NCBI RefSeq assembly: GCF_001437155.1
Contig: NZ_JQAR01000020.1
Coordinates: 1 to 43,746, forward strand
Direction of reading: 5' to 3'
DNA: 43,746 nt
Source: Liquorilactobacillus mali
GTDB taxonomy: Bacteria; Bacillota; Bacilli; Lactobacillales; Lactobacillaceae
Shown here: piece by piece, positions 10,576 to 17,546 of the stretch
Layout of the letters: the number at the start of each line of letters is the position of its first letter
Numbering within the stretch: the first letter of the stretch is position 1
The notes under the pieces: model-generated
Database searches by the model: none
What the model saw: only the letters and a program-made list of their open reading frames with translations
Told to the model about the DNA's origin: nothing
Translations under genes and position numbers: made by a program

Positions 10576-10604
10576 ATACTAGTATTCATTTCTTTGAGTG
10601 TCAA
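10576..10604 (-). promoter_or_regulatory. Promoter of the LLM oxidoreductase operon with a palindrome on the -10 box
   Basis: Minus strand TTGACA (10599-10604), 17-base spacer, TAGTAT (10576-10581). The -10 lies within the perfect palindrome ATACTAGTAT (10576-10585), a possible repressor site. Confidence 0.6.
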
Positions 10605-10713
10605 GAAATATAATTAATATCTCAAATCCTCCCTTATCTTAATGCTAGCTTAACAAAAAGCACTATTATTCATTAACTATTATTCATAGTTTTTTCAAAC
10701 TTGGACCCTATAC

Positions 10714-10837
10714 TATAATCATAGTCTTGATACAAAACATCCCGCTCCCCCAAAACGGAGATGCTATAGACTACTAAAATTCGTTTTTTCTCTACTCCCT
10801 TTCTCCGTGGTTAACCCCAAGACCACGGAGTTTTTTT
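10714..10837 (+). ncRNA. Candidate small RNA A with a CUCCCCC hairpin loop and its own terminator
   Basis: The 591-base gap between divergent genes holds a plausible independent transcript. A consensus -10 TATAAT (10714-10719) lies 16 bases from TTTTCA, giving a start near 10726. The hairpin CATC-CCG (10738-10744) / CGG-a-GATG (10756-10763) exposes the loop CTCCCCCAAAA. A CU-rich single-stranded stretch follows at 10789-10806. The terminator CTCCGTGGT/ACCACGGAG (10803-10830) ends in seven T residues. No open frame with a ribosome binding site is present. Bases 10838-11047 show nothing further. Two other gaps hold similar elements (32032 and 41908). Confidence 0.55.
10803..10837 (+). terminator. 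Intrinsic terminator of candidate small RNA A
   Basis: Perfect 9-base stem CTCCGTGGT (10803-10811) and ACCACGGAG (10822-10830) followed by TTTTTTT. No plus-strand coding gene precedes it, which is the main evidence for a non-coding transcript here. Confidence 0.85.
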
Positions 10838-11047
10838 GTGTAATAAATAGCTGCCGACTGTTGAAAAAATTAATTACAAAAACTCAAAAGCTTAATTCAT
10901 TCGCCAGTTAATTGATTTCAATAACATTGTATCGTCATATATCTTTTTTACCCAATAGATACATCTCATGAGAAACCAAATTAAATAAAATTTAAATACA
11001 AATAAAATTTACAATAAAATAATTATTGGTAATTAAAGTAAAAGTTG

Positions 11048-11076
11048 TTGCTTTTTTTATCACATGTTGTTATAGT
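11048..11076 (+). promoter_or_regulatory. Promoter of the FMN reductase gene
   Basis: TTGCTT (11048-11053), 17-base spacer, TATAGT (11071-11076), 39 bases before the start codon. Confidence 0.5.
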
Positions 11077-11115
11077 TACTGTGTCAAGAACATAAAAAAT
11101 AAGGAGTGATTTTTA

Positions 11116-11670
11116 ATGACTAAAACAGTTGGTCTAATCGTTGGTAGTTTAAGAAAGGGTTCTTTTACTAGAGCTGTTGCTGAACAAATGGCTGCACAAT
11201 TGCCTGAGGGATTTGAAGTTAAAAACATTGATATTAGTAAGCTTGATTTGTACAATCAGGACTTGGATGATGAAGATAGAGTTCCTGCAAGCTGGACTGA
11301 ATTCCGTGAGGCAATGAAAACCGTTGATGCAGTGATTTTTGCAACACCTGAATTTAACCGTTCTGTTCCTGGAGCATTAAAAAATGCACTCGATGTTGGT
11401 TCACGTCCTTACGGAGCAAGTGTCTGGGACAAAAAGCCAGCAATTATTCTGAGCGTCTCACCAGGTGCAATTAGTGGCTTTGGTGCTAACCATCACCTTC
11501 GTCAATCATTGGTATTTCTCAACATGCCTACTATCCAACAACCTGAACTATATATTGGTAATGTCACAGAACTACTTGATGATGATTTGAAAATTACCAA
11601 TGAAGGAACTATCAAGTTTCTTGGCAGTGCGATGGTTACCTTTGCTGATTTCATTAATCGTCTGTCTTAA
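11116..11670 (+). CDS. NADPH-dependent FMN reductase
   Basis: Flavodoxin-fold enzyme of 184 residues that reduces FMN, quinones or azo compounds with NAD(P)H in the cytoplasm. The N-terminal FMN phosphate-binding loop GSLRKGSFTRAVAEQ (about residues 10-24) and the PEFNRSVPGALKNALDVGSR segment (about 77-96) are diagnostic of the family. The start has AAGGAGTGA upstream. It stands alone with its own promoter and terminator, divergent from the LLM oxidoreductase operon, to which it might supply reduced flavin. Confidence 0.93.
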   Translation: MTKTVGLIVGSLRKGSFTRAVAEQMAAQLPEGFEVKNIDISKLDLYNQDLDDEDRVPASWTEFREAMKTVDAVIFATPEFNRSVPGALKNALDVGSRPYGASVWDKKPAIILSVSPGAISGFGANHHLRQSLVFLNMPTIQQPELYIGNVTELLDDDLKITNEGTIKFLGSAMVTFADFINRLS

Positions 11671-11714
11671 AATTTTTCAATTAATCTTATATATTCAAGC
11701 AAGCAGATATAGAT

Positions 11715-11749
11715 CTGGCGGGTCGCTCATTACTGACTGCCAGTTTTTT
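11715..11749 (+). terminator. Terminator after the FMN reductase gene
   Basis: Stem CTGGC.GTC / GAC.GCCAG (11715-11743) followed by a run of six T. Confidence 0.75.
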
Positions 11750-11861
11750 ATTTGCTTTTTTAAATTTGTTATTTTTAAATGTCTTAATTCATTCTCAATA
11801 ACCCACTTTATTAATTCTAAAGGAGCTATAAACCTAAGTTCAGTGTAGTAATGCTCTTTCC

Positions 11862-11890
11862 TTGATTGTGAATAAGTTTCAATATAAAAT
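11862..11890 (+). promoter_or_regulatory. Promoter of dps
   Basis: TTGATT (11862-11867), 17-base spacer, TAAAAT (11885-11890). I see no clear PerR box (TTATAAT-N-ATTATAA) beside it. Confidence 0.45.
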
Positions 11891-11928
11891 TAGGCTGTAT
11901 CACAAATAATGAAGGGTGGTAATCAAGA

Positions 11929-12405
11929 ATGACGAAAACAATTGATTCTTCCAAAACACAATTGCAGTTAAACCAGCTATTAGCAGATTTGACTCAATTG
12001 CAAAATAATATTCAACAGACCCACTGGTATATGCGTGGTAAGAATTTCTTTCATCTGCATCCACTGATGGATGATTATAAAGATCAGTTGGGTGAACAAC
12101 TTGATGAGCTCGCTGAAAGACTTATCGCATTGGGCGGAAGTCCTTATGCTACGGTCAAAGAGTTTATTTCTAATACGGGTTTGCCAGATGAAAAAATCGA
12201 ATTCGATCAGTTTACCTTGCCGGAATTAATGAGCAGATTGTTAGATGAGTTTAAATATTTGCGTGATCAGTACCAAATCGGGATAGAGGTTACTGATGAA
12301 GAGAAGGATTTCCCAACTCAAGATATTCTAAATGGGTATAAGAGTGACATCGATAAAATAATTTGGATGATTAGTGCTTACTTAGACGAAAGTCCTACTG
12401 ATTAG
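11929..12405 (+). CDS. dps: Dps/ferritin-like DNA-protection protein
   Basis: 158 residues, the usual Dps length. It forms dodecamers that oxidise and store iron at subunit interfaces and shield DNA from peroxide. The ferroxidase ligands are visible: the His in NIQQTHWYMRG (about residue 31), the HLHPLMDDYKDQLGEQLDELAERL helix (about 44-67) with Asp and Glu ligands, and the IALGGSPYAT turn after it. GAAGGGTGG precedes the ATG. Monocistronic with its own promoter and terminator. Fits an aerotolerant, peroxide-producing lactic acid bacterium. Confidence 0.93.
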   Translation: MTKTIDSSKTQLQLNQLLADLTQLQNNIQQTHWYMRGKNFFHLHPLMDDYKDQLGEQLDELAERLIALGGSPYATVKEFISNTGLPDEKIEFDQFTLPELMSRLLDEFKYLRDQYQIGIEVTDEEKDFPTQDILNGYKSDIDKIIWMISAYLDESPTD

Positions 12406-12420
12406 CATCGACTAAAGAAT

Positions 12421-12478
12421 AAAAAAGTAGCACCTTAAAGTGATCTTTTAATGGGACACTTTGATGGGTTACTTTTTT
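12421..12478 (+). terminator. Terminator after dps
   Basis: Outer stem AAAAAAGTA (12421-12429) / TACTTTTTT (12470-12478) and inner AAAGTG/CACTTT, ending in a T-run. Confidence 0.8.
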
Positions 12479-12601
12479 ATTTTTTTGTTTTGTAATTATT
12501 CTAATTTAATTTGATTTGAGCTATAATGGCCTTGAATAAACGGCGTTATCTTTTCTATTGTAAGTTTTGATACTGTTCCCAATTATTTTTGGAGGTGCCT
12601 T

Positions 12602-13369
12602 ATGAAAGTTGCAATTTTTTCAACATGTGTCGTCGACCTGCTCTTTCCCAATGTTGGACAAGCGATGGTCGAAGTACTAGAAAGACTCGGTTGTGAAACT
12701 TCCTTGCCAACTAATCAGGTTTGCTGTGGTCAACCTACATATAACAGTGGCTACCATAAAGAAAGCAACAAAGTTTTTTACAACGAGATTGATGCATTAC
12801 TATCTACCGATGCTGATTATATCGTTGGTCCAGCAGGGTCTTGTGTTGCGATGCTACGTCAGTATCCGCACATTCTAAAAGATAATCCTGACTACTCCAA
12901 AAAGGCACAAGAATTGGCTGATAAAAGTTATGAGTTCTCACAATTTGTTTATAATATTTTAGGGGTTGTTGATGCAGGGGCACAACTTAATGCAGTTGCA
13001 ACTTATCACCGCTCTTGCCACATGACTCGGCTGCTTGGTGAAAAGACTGCTCCTTTTGCTTTACTGGACAATGTTAAAGACTTAAAAATGGTTCCACTCC
13101 CTCATCTTGAGAATTGTTGCGGCTTTGGTGGAACTTTCTCCGTTAAGGAACCAGAAATCTCAAAACAAATGGTTGATGAAAAAGTAGACTCAATTATCAG
13201 TACGGGTGCACAAGTTTTAATTAGTGCCGACGCATCCTGCTTGATGAATATTGGTGGCCGTTTCAGTCGCCGAAATGAGAATATCAAAATTATGCATATT
13301 GCAGAGGTACTCAATCATAATGTAGATGCTAGTCGTATCCGGTACAAAAATCAGCCAACTACTGTTTAG
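12602..13369 (+). CDS. lutA: L-lactate utilisation protein LutA (CCG-domain Fe-S oxidoreductase)
   Basis: Part of the LutABC iron-sulfur complex that oxidises L-lactate to pyruvate. 255 residues with two cysteine-rich CCG domains. The first ends in QVCCGQPTYNSGY (about residues 39-51); the second carries YHRSCHM, NCCGFGGTF (about residues 175-183) and ADASCLMN. The start CVVDLLFPNVGQAMVEVLERLGC is the family hallmark. GGAGG precedes the ATG, and a TATAAT box sits at 12522-12527. lutB starts 12 bases downstream, so lutABC is one operon. The electron acceptor of Lut complexes is not firmly known; the menaquinone genes at 27-32 kb make a quinone plausible. Confidence 0.95.
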   Translation: MKVAIFSTCVVDLLFPNVGQAMVEVLERLGCETSLPTNQVCCGQPTYNSGYHKESNKVFYNEIDALLSTDADYIVGPAGSCVAMLRQYPHILKDNPDYSKKAQELADKSYEFSQFVYNILGVVDAGAQLNAVATYHRSCHMTRLLGEKTAPFALLDNVKDLKMVPLPHLENCCGFGGTFSVKEPEISKQMVDEKVDSIISTGAQVLISADASCLMNIGGRFSRRNENIKIMHIAEVLNHNVDASRIRYKNQPTTV

Positions 13370-13381
13370 AAGGAGGCAATT

Positions 13382-14860
13382 ATGACAATATCAACTAGTG
13401 ATAAACCCTTTTTAACGCGCGTCAAAGAATCTGAAAATGATCACTTTATGCAGCAATCTGTTGCAAAAGCACAAGATGCACAATGGGACAAAAGAACTGC
13501 TGCTCGAGAAGAACTCGGCAATTGGGAACAATGGCGCGATTTAGGTGAACAAATTCGACAGCACGTTATTAAATACCTACCCGACTACCTAGAACAATTT
13601 AGTGATAATGTTGAGAAAAAGGGCGGTCATGTTTTCTTTGCTCAAACTGATGAACAGGCCGTAAATTATATCAAAAAAATTGCAAAAGAGAAAAAAGCAC
13701 ATAGAATCGTAAAATCAAAATCAATGGTTACAACTGAAATTAATCTTGATAAAGCATTATTGTCACTCCCAGAAACTTCGTTAATGGAAACAGATCTTGC
13801 AGAATTCATTTTGCAAGAAGACAATTGGGATGAACCAACACATATTGTTTTTCCTACCCTGCATAAAAATCGTGATCAAATCCAAAAAGTTTTTAATAAG
13901 CTTGGTTACTCAGGCAGCAACGACCCTGAGGAAATGGCTAAATTTGCACGAAAATATCTTCGCGAATATTTTATGCAAGCCGATTTAGGAATTACTGGTT
14001 GTAATTTTGCCATTGCCGATAATGGCATGATTAATCTGGTAACTAATGAAGGAAATGCTGATTTAACAATGGCTATCCCAAAGACACAAATTGTTGTCAT
14101 GGGAATGGAAAGAATCGTACCAAGTCTTAAGGAGGCAGAAGTCCTAGATAATATGTTATCTAGAAGCGCCGTTGGTCAAAAATTGACCAGCTATTGTTCA
14201 TTCAGTGGCCCACAAGTTAGTGGTGAAAGCGATGGACCTACTGACTTTCATGTTGTTATTTTGGATAATGGTCGATCAAATGCTCTTGGAACAGATTTTG
14301 AGCCAGTTTTGCAATGTATTCGTTGTGGTGCTTGCTTAAATGTCTGCCCAATTTATCGTCATATTGGTGGACATGGCTATGGTTCGATTTATCCTGGCCC
14401 CATCGGAGCTGTCTTATCCCCAGTACTTGATGGTTATGAAAAATTTGGTGATTTACCATTTGCTTCAAGTCTTTGTGCCGCTTGTACCGAGACGTGTCCT
14501 GTGAGAATTCCTTTACATCAATTACTTATCAAACATCGTAAGGTTATGATGGATAAATTAAAGATGGATCACAGCTTTAATAATGTTTTGATGAAGGGTG
14601 CTGGAGTTGCCACAAGCTCCCCAATTCTCTTCAAAATTGCCTTGGAAGGTGCCCATATGGGATCAGCACCTTTGTCTAAGAGTAAAGAAACTTCAGTTGA
14701 TAATCTGTTCAACTATGGTCATATTGAGAAAGCACCTTCACTTGCCTCCGGTTGGACTGATGTTCGCGACTTGGCAAGGCCCCCAAAGCATTCTGATGAT
14801 TTCAGAAGTTGGTATAAGAAACATAAAAAAGAACAGCAAGAAGGTGCTTCACATGACTAA
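13382..14860 (+). CDS. lutB: L-lactate utilisation protein LutB (ferredoxin-like)
   Basis: 492 residues. The N-terminal LUD-type domain contains the ITGCNFAIADNGMINLVTNEGN stretch (about residues 201-222). A C-terminal 4Fe-4S ferredoxin region holds Cys312, 315, 318 and 322 (CIRCGACLNVCP) and a second cluster at Cys365, 368 and 372 (CAACTETCP). This subunit relays electrons during L-lactate oxidation. AGGAGG precedes the ATG. It overlaps lutC by 8 bases, so expression is coupled. Confidence 0.95.
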   Translation: MTISTSDKPFLTRVKESENDHFMQQSVAKAQDAQWDKRTAAREELGNWEQWRDLGEQIRQHVIKYLPDYLEQFSDNVEKKGGHVFFAQTDEQAVNYIKKIAKEKKAHRIVKSKSMVTTEINLDKALLSLPETSLMETDLAEFILQEDNWDEPTHIVFPTLHKNRDQIQKVFNKLGYSGSNDPEEMAKFARKYLREYFMQADLGITGCNFAIADNGMINLVTNEGNADLTMAIPKTQIVVMGMERIVPSLKEAEVLDNMLSRSAVGQKLTSYCSFSGPQVSGESDGPTDFHVVILDNGRSNALGTDFEPVLQCIRCGACLNVCPIYRHIGGHGYGSIYPGPIGAVLSPVLDGYEKFGDLPFASSLCAACTETCPVRIPLHQLLIKHRKVMMDKLKMDHSFNNVLMKGAGVATSSPILFKIALEGAHMGSAPLSKSKETSVDNLFNYGHIEKAPSLASGWTDVRDLARPPKHSDDFRSWYKKHKKEQQEGASHD

Positions 14861-15557
14861 TTCAAATCGCGAAGTCTTTCTTGATAAAATCGCAACTAAG
14901 GCTGGTAGGACTAGGCATCAGTTGAAAAATCATCCCTTCGTTCCTATCAATGATTTACCGGAATCAACCTTAGCTGGTAAGTCCCAAGATGAATTGCTTG
15001 AACTTGCGCAAAAAAATAGTGAAGCAGTCCATGTTACTTTTGAGAAAACTAATAGAATCTCACTTTCGACTCTGTTAAACGATTTTTTGAGTGCGAAGGA
15101 TATTAACAATTTAATACTGCCTACCTGTGATAAATGGGCTGCTTTTGGGTTATCTGATTGGGAAAATAAACTTGCAGATTCTGCAGAATTCTGGACACCT
15201 GAGAGTTCACGTACGGAAAATCTCGCTAAGGTAAATGCCGCAGATGGAGCAATTGGATTTGCTGATTATTTACTAGCTGAGTCCGGTACAATCACAGTCG
15301 CTACTACTCCTGGGCAGGGGCGTGGTTTCCATTTCTTACCCACTCACTATCTCAGCATTATTCCTAAAAGCCATATCTTATCCCGAAGCAGGCAAGCTAT
15401 GCACAAGTATGAAGCAGCCATCGCCTCTGGTAAATTAACAACTTCGAATATTAACTTTATTACCGGGCCATCAAATTCTGGTGATATCGAAATGGTCCTG
15501 GTAGTTGGTGTCCATGGCCCACTTGATATGACCTATGTTGTTGTTGAAGATTTATAA
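14853..15557 (+). CDS. lutC: L-lactate utilisation protein LutC (LUD domain)
   Basis: Third subunit of the lactate oxidation complex, 234 residues of LUD domain. The DYLLAESGTITVATTPGQGRG segment and the C-terminal ITGPSNSGDIEMVLVVGVHGP motif are diagnostic. The frame is open much further upstream, inside lutB, but the true start is ATG 14853 with AAGGTG before it and an 8-base overlap with the lutB stop. It ends 50 bases before a strong terminator, closing the operon. Together with the lactate racemase at 21-26 kb, both lactate isomers could be used. Confidence 0.95.
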   Translation: MTNSNREVFLDKIATKAGRTRHQLKNHPFVPINDLPESTLAGKSQDELLELAQKNSEAVHVTFEKTNRISLSTLLNDFLSAKDINNLILPTCDKWAAFGLSDWENKLADSAEFWTPESSRTENLAKVNAADGAIGFADYLLAESGTITVATTPGQGRGFHFLPTHYLSIIPKSHILSRSRQAMHKYEAAIASGKLTTSNINFITGPSNSGDIEMVLVVGVHGPLDMTYVVVEDL

Positions 15558-15607
15558 CTAAAATTATTCGAAGCTGCAAATTTTATGATATGTATTATAA
15601 AGTCAAT

Positions 15608-15648
15608 AAAAGGACTGGTTCAAAATTTAAATTCTGAACCAGCCTTTT
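15608..15648 (+). terminator. Terminator of lutABC, member 2 of the repeated hairpin family
   Basis: Arms AAAAGGaCTGGTTCA and TGAACCAGcCTTTTT around AAATTTAAATTC. The core CTGG.TCAAAA is shared with the terminators at 17419 and 33303. Confidence 0.85.
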
Positions 15649-15829
15649 TGCTGATTTTAAATAACTGTTGTTCTACGTTTAAAATTCTCCCTAACCATAT
15701 TTCATACTCCAATTTTTTTATAGCGACTCTATTTTATTTTTCACGTGAAACCTTGCAGAACCATAACTATTTAGCACATCAATAATTGGTCCCATCCAAT
15801 TTTTTTTTTAGTATCTTCGTATAGAATTA

Positions 15830-15890
15830 TTGACCTCAACCTTTTTTTGGATTACTCTCTATTTGTAAGTTGTTTATGAACTAATTAGTT
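15830..15890 (+). promoter_or_regulatory. Promoter of the aldehyde dehydrogenase gene with a downstream palindrome
   Basis: TTGACC (15830-15835), 17-base spacer, TACTCT (15853-15858). The perfect 12-base palindrome AACTAATTAGTT (15879-15890) lies just after the predicted start and could be an operator. The rest of the 420-base gap (15558-15979) holds only the lut terminator and A/T-rich sequence. Confidence 0.45.
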
Positions 15891-15979
15891 TATGACAATT
15901 TTTATGGTCACGTTTTCAATTTTTTGGAAATTTTTTCCATAACACTTCATGAATCAATAATCTAGAGGAGGAAACAAAA

Positions 15980-17383
15980 TTGGCTTACAAAACTATTAAC
16001 CCATATACAAATGAATTAATCAAAGAATTTCCAAATGCAACTGATGCTCAAATTGAAGAGGCACTTACAACAACCCATAGTCTTTATCGTACATGGAAAA
16101 AAGAAAATGTCGCTGATCGTGCGCAAAAATTGCATGATGTTGCACAAACATTTCGTGATAATTCAGAAGAACTTGCAAAAGTATTAGTTACAGAAATGGG
16201 AAAATTAATTAATGAAGCACGTGGTGAAGTTGAATTATGTGCCATGATTGCTGACTATTTTGCTGATAATAGTGCAGCTATGTTATCACCTGTTCCATTA
16301 AAGACAACTGCTGGTAACGCGCGCATTGAAAAAGAATCAGTTGGTGTTTTAATGATGGTTGAACCATGGAATTTCCCATACTATCAGATCATGCGTGTCT
16401 ATGCACCTAATTATATGGTTGGCAATCCCATGATTTTAAAACATTCTTCAAACACACCTTGGGCTGGAGCCATTTTCCAAGAAATGATCGAAAAAGCTGG
16501 TGCTCCAAAGGGCAGTTTGATTAATCTCTTTTTAACACATGATCAGGTTGATAAAGTTATTGCTGATAGCCGCATTCAAGGCGTTGCCTTAACAGGTTCT
16601 GAGCGTGGTGGTAGTTCGGTTGCGCAAACTGCCGGTAAATACTTGAAGAAGTCTTCGATGGAACTTGGTGGCAACGATGCCTTTATAGTTCTTGAAGATG
16701 CCAACATTGACGAAGTTATCACAGTTGCAAATCGTGCACGTACTTACAATGCAGGACAAGTATGTACATCATCAAAACGCTTCATCGTTGCTGACAAATT
16801 ATATGATGAATTTTTGGAGCGCTTGGCTGATAATTATAAAAAATTTGTACCTGGAGACCCAATGGATGAGAAGACGACCCTTGCCCCTTTATCATCTGCT
16901 AAAGCAAAGCAAACACTGCAAAAGCAACTGGATGATGCTCTTGCTGCTGGTGCAAAATTATACTTTGGCAATACGCCAATTGATCTCCCAGGACAATTTT
17001 TCCAACCTTCGATTATCACAGATGTTACTCCTGATAATCCTGCATACTACGAAGAAATGTTTGGTCCAGTTGCACAAGTTTATCGTGCTTCTAGCGAGCA
17101 AGAAGCAATTGATATTGCTAATGACTCGCACTATGGCTTAGGTGGGATTGTATTCGCTGGTGACAGTAAACACGGTGAAGAAGTCGCACAACAAATCGAT
17201 ACAGGAATGGTTTTCGTCAATACATTCTTGTACACATTACCTGAAATTCCGTTTGGCGGGGTCAAACGTTCTGGATATGGTCGTGAAATGAGCAGTTTGG
17301 GATTGAACGCATTTGTGAATGATAAATTAATTGTTTCAGTTGAGAAACCTAACTTAGATAACTTAGGCGGAGCTTTATTCTAA
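15980..17383 (+). CDS. NAD(P)-dependent aldehyde dehydrogenase, succinate-semialdehyde dehydrogenase type
   Basis: 467 residues. Oxidises an aldehyde, probably succinate semialdehyde, to its acid. The start is TTG 15980 with AGGAGG 8 bases upstream. Visible elements are VEPWNFPYYQ (about 127-136), the base Glu228 in MELGGNDAF, the catalytic Cys262 in NAGQVCTSSKR, and the C-terminal PEIPFGGVKRSGYGREMS. The length fits the short Sad/GabD-like branch. It is monocistronic with a strong terminator and has no GABA transaminase beside it, so the exact substrate is open. Confidence 0.88.
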   Translation: MAYKTINPYTNELIKEFPNATDAQIEEALTTTHSLYRTWKKENVADRAQKLHDVAQTFRDNSEELAKVLVTEMGKLINEARGEVELCAMIADYFADNSAAMLSPVPLKTTAGNARIEKESVGVLMMVEPWNFPYYQIMRVYAPNYMVGNPMILKHSSNTPWAGAIFQEMIEKAGAPKGSLINLFLTHDQVDKVIADSRIQGVALTGSERGGSSVAQTAGKYLKKSSMELGGNDAFIVLEDANIDEVITVANRARTYNAGQVCTSSKRFIVADKLYDEFLERLADNYKKFVPGDPMDEKTTLAPLSSAKAKQTLQKQLDDALAAGAKLYFGNTPIDLPGQFFQPSIITDVTPDNPAYYEEMFGPVAQVYRASSEQEAIDIANDSHYGLGGIVFAGDSKHGEEVAQQIDTGMVFVNTFLYTLPEIPFGGVKRSGYGREMSSLGLNAFVNDKLIVSVEKPNLDNLGGALF

Positions 17384-17418
17384 AAATATTTATTATTACA
17401 CTTTAAATTACCTATATA

Positions 17419-17460
17419 AATGAGGCTGGATCAAAAATTAACTTTTGATCCAGCCTCATT
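17419..17460. terminator. Perfect 18-base terminator, member 3 of the repeated hairpin family
   Basis: Arms 17419-17436 and 17443-17460 are perfect complements (AATGAGGCTGGATCAAAA and its reverse complement) with loop ATTAAC. It separates the aldehyde dehydrogenase from the convergent decarboxylase and may serve both. Confidence 0.92.
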
Positions 17461-17546
17461 ATCGTTTTTTTGTATAGATCTGCCCCATAAATTAAAATTT
17501 TGTCTAATGTCCAGCTCTAGATAATTTATCAACATTCGCTCATAAC

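Noticed and set aside
11600-11848. Small gene overlapping the FMN reductase end
   Set aside because: It is out of frame with the reductase, has no ribosome binding site, and spans the reductase terminator.
14598-14852. N-terminal extension of LutC
   Set aside because: It lies inside lutB in another frame; ATG 14853 has a ribosome binding site and the usual overlap with lutB.
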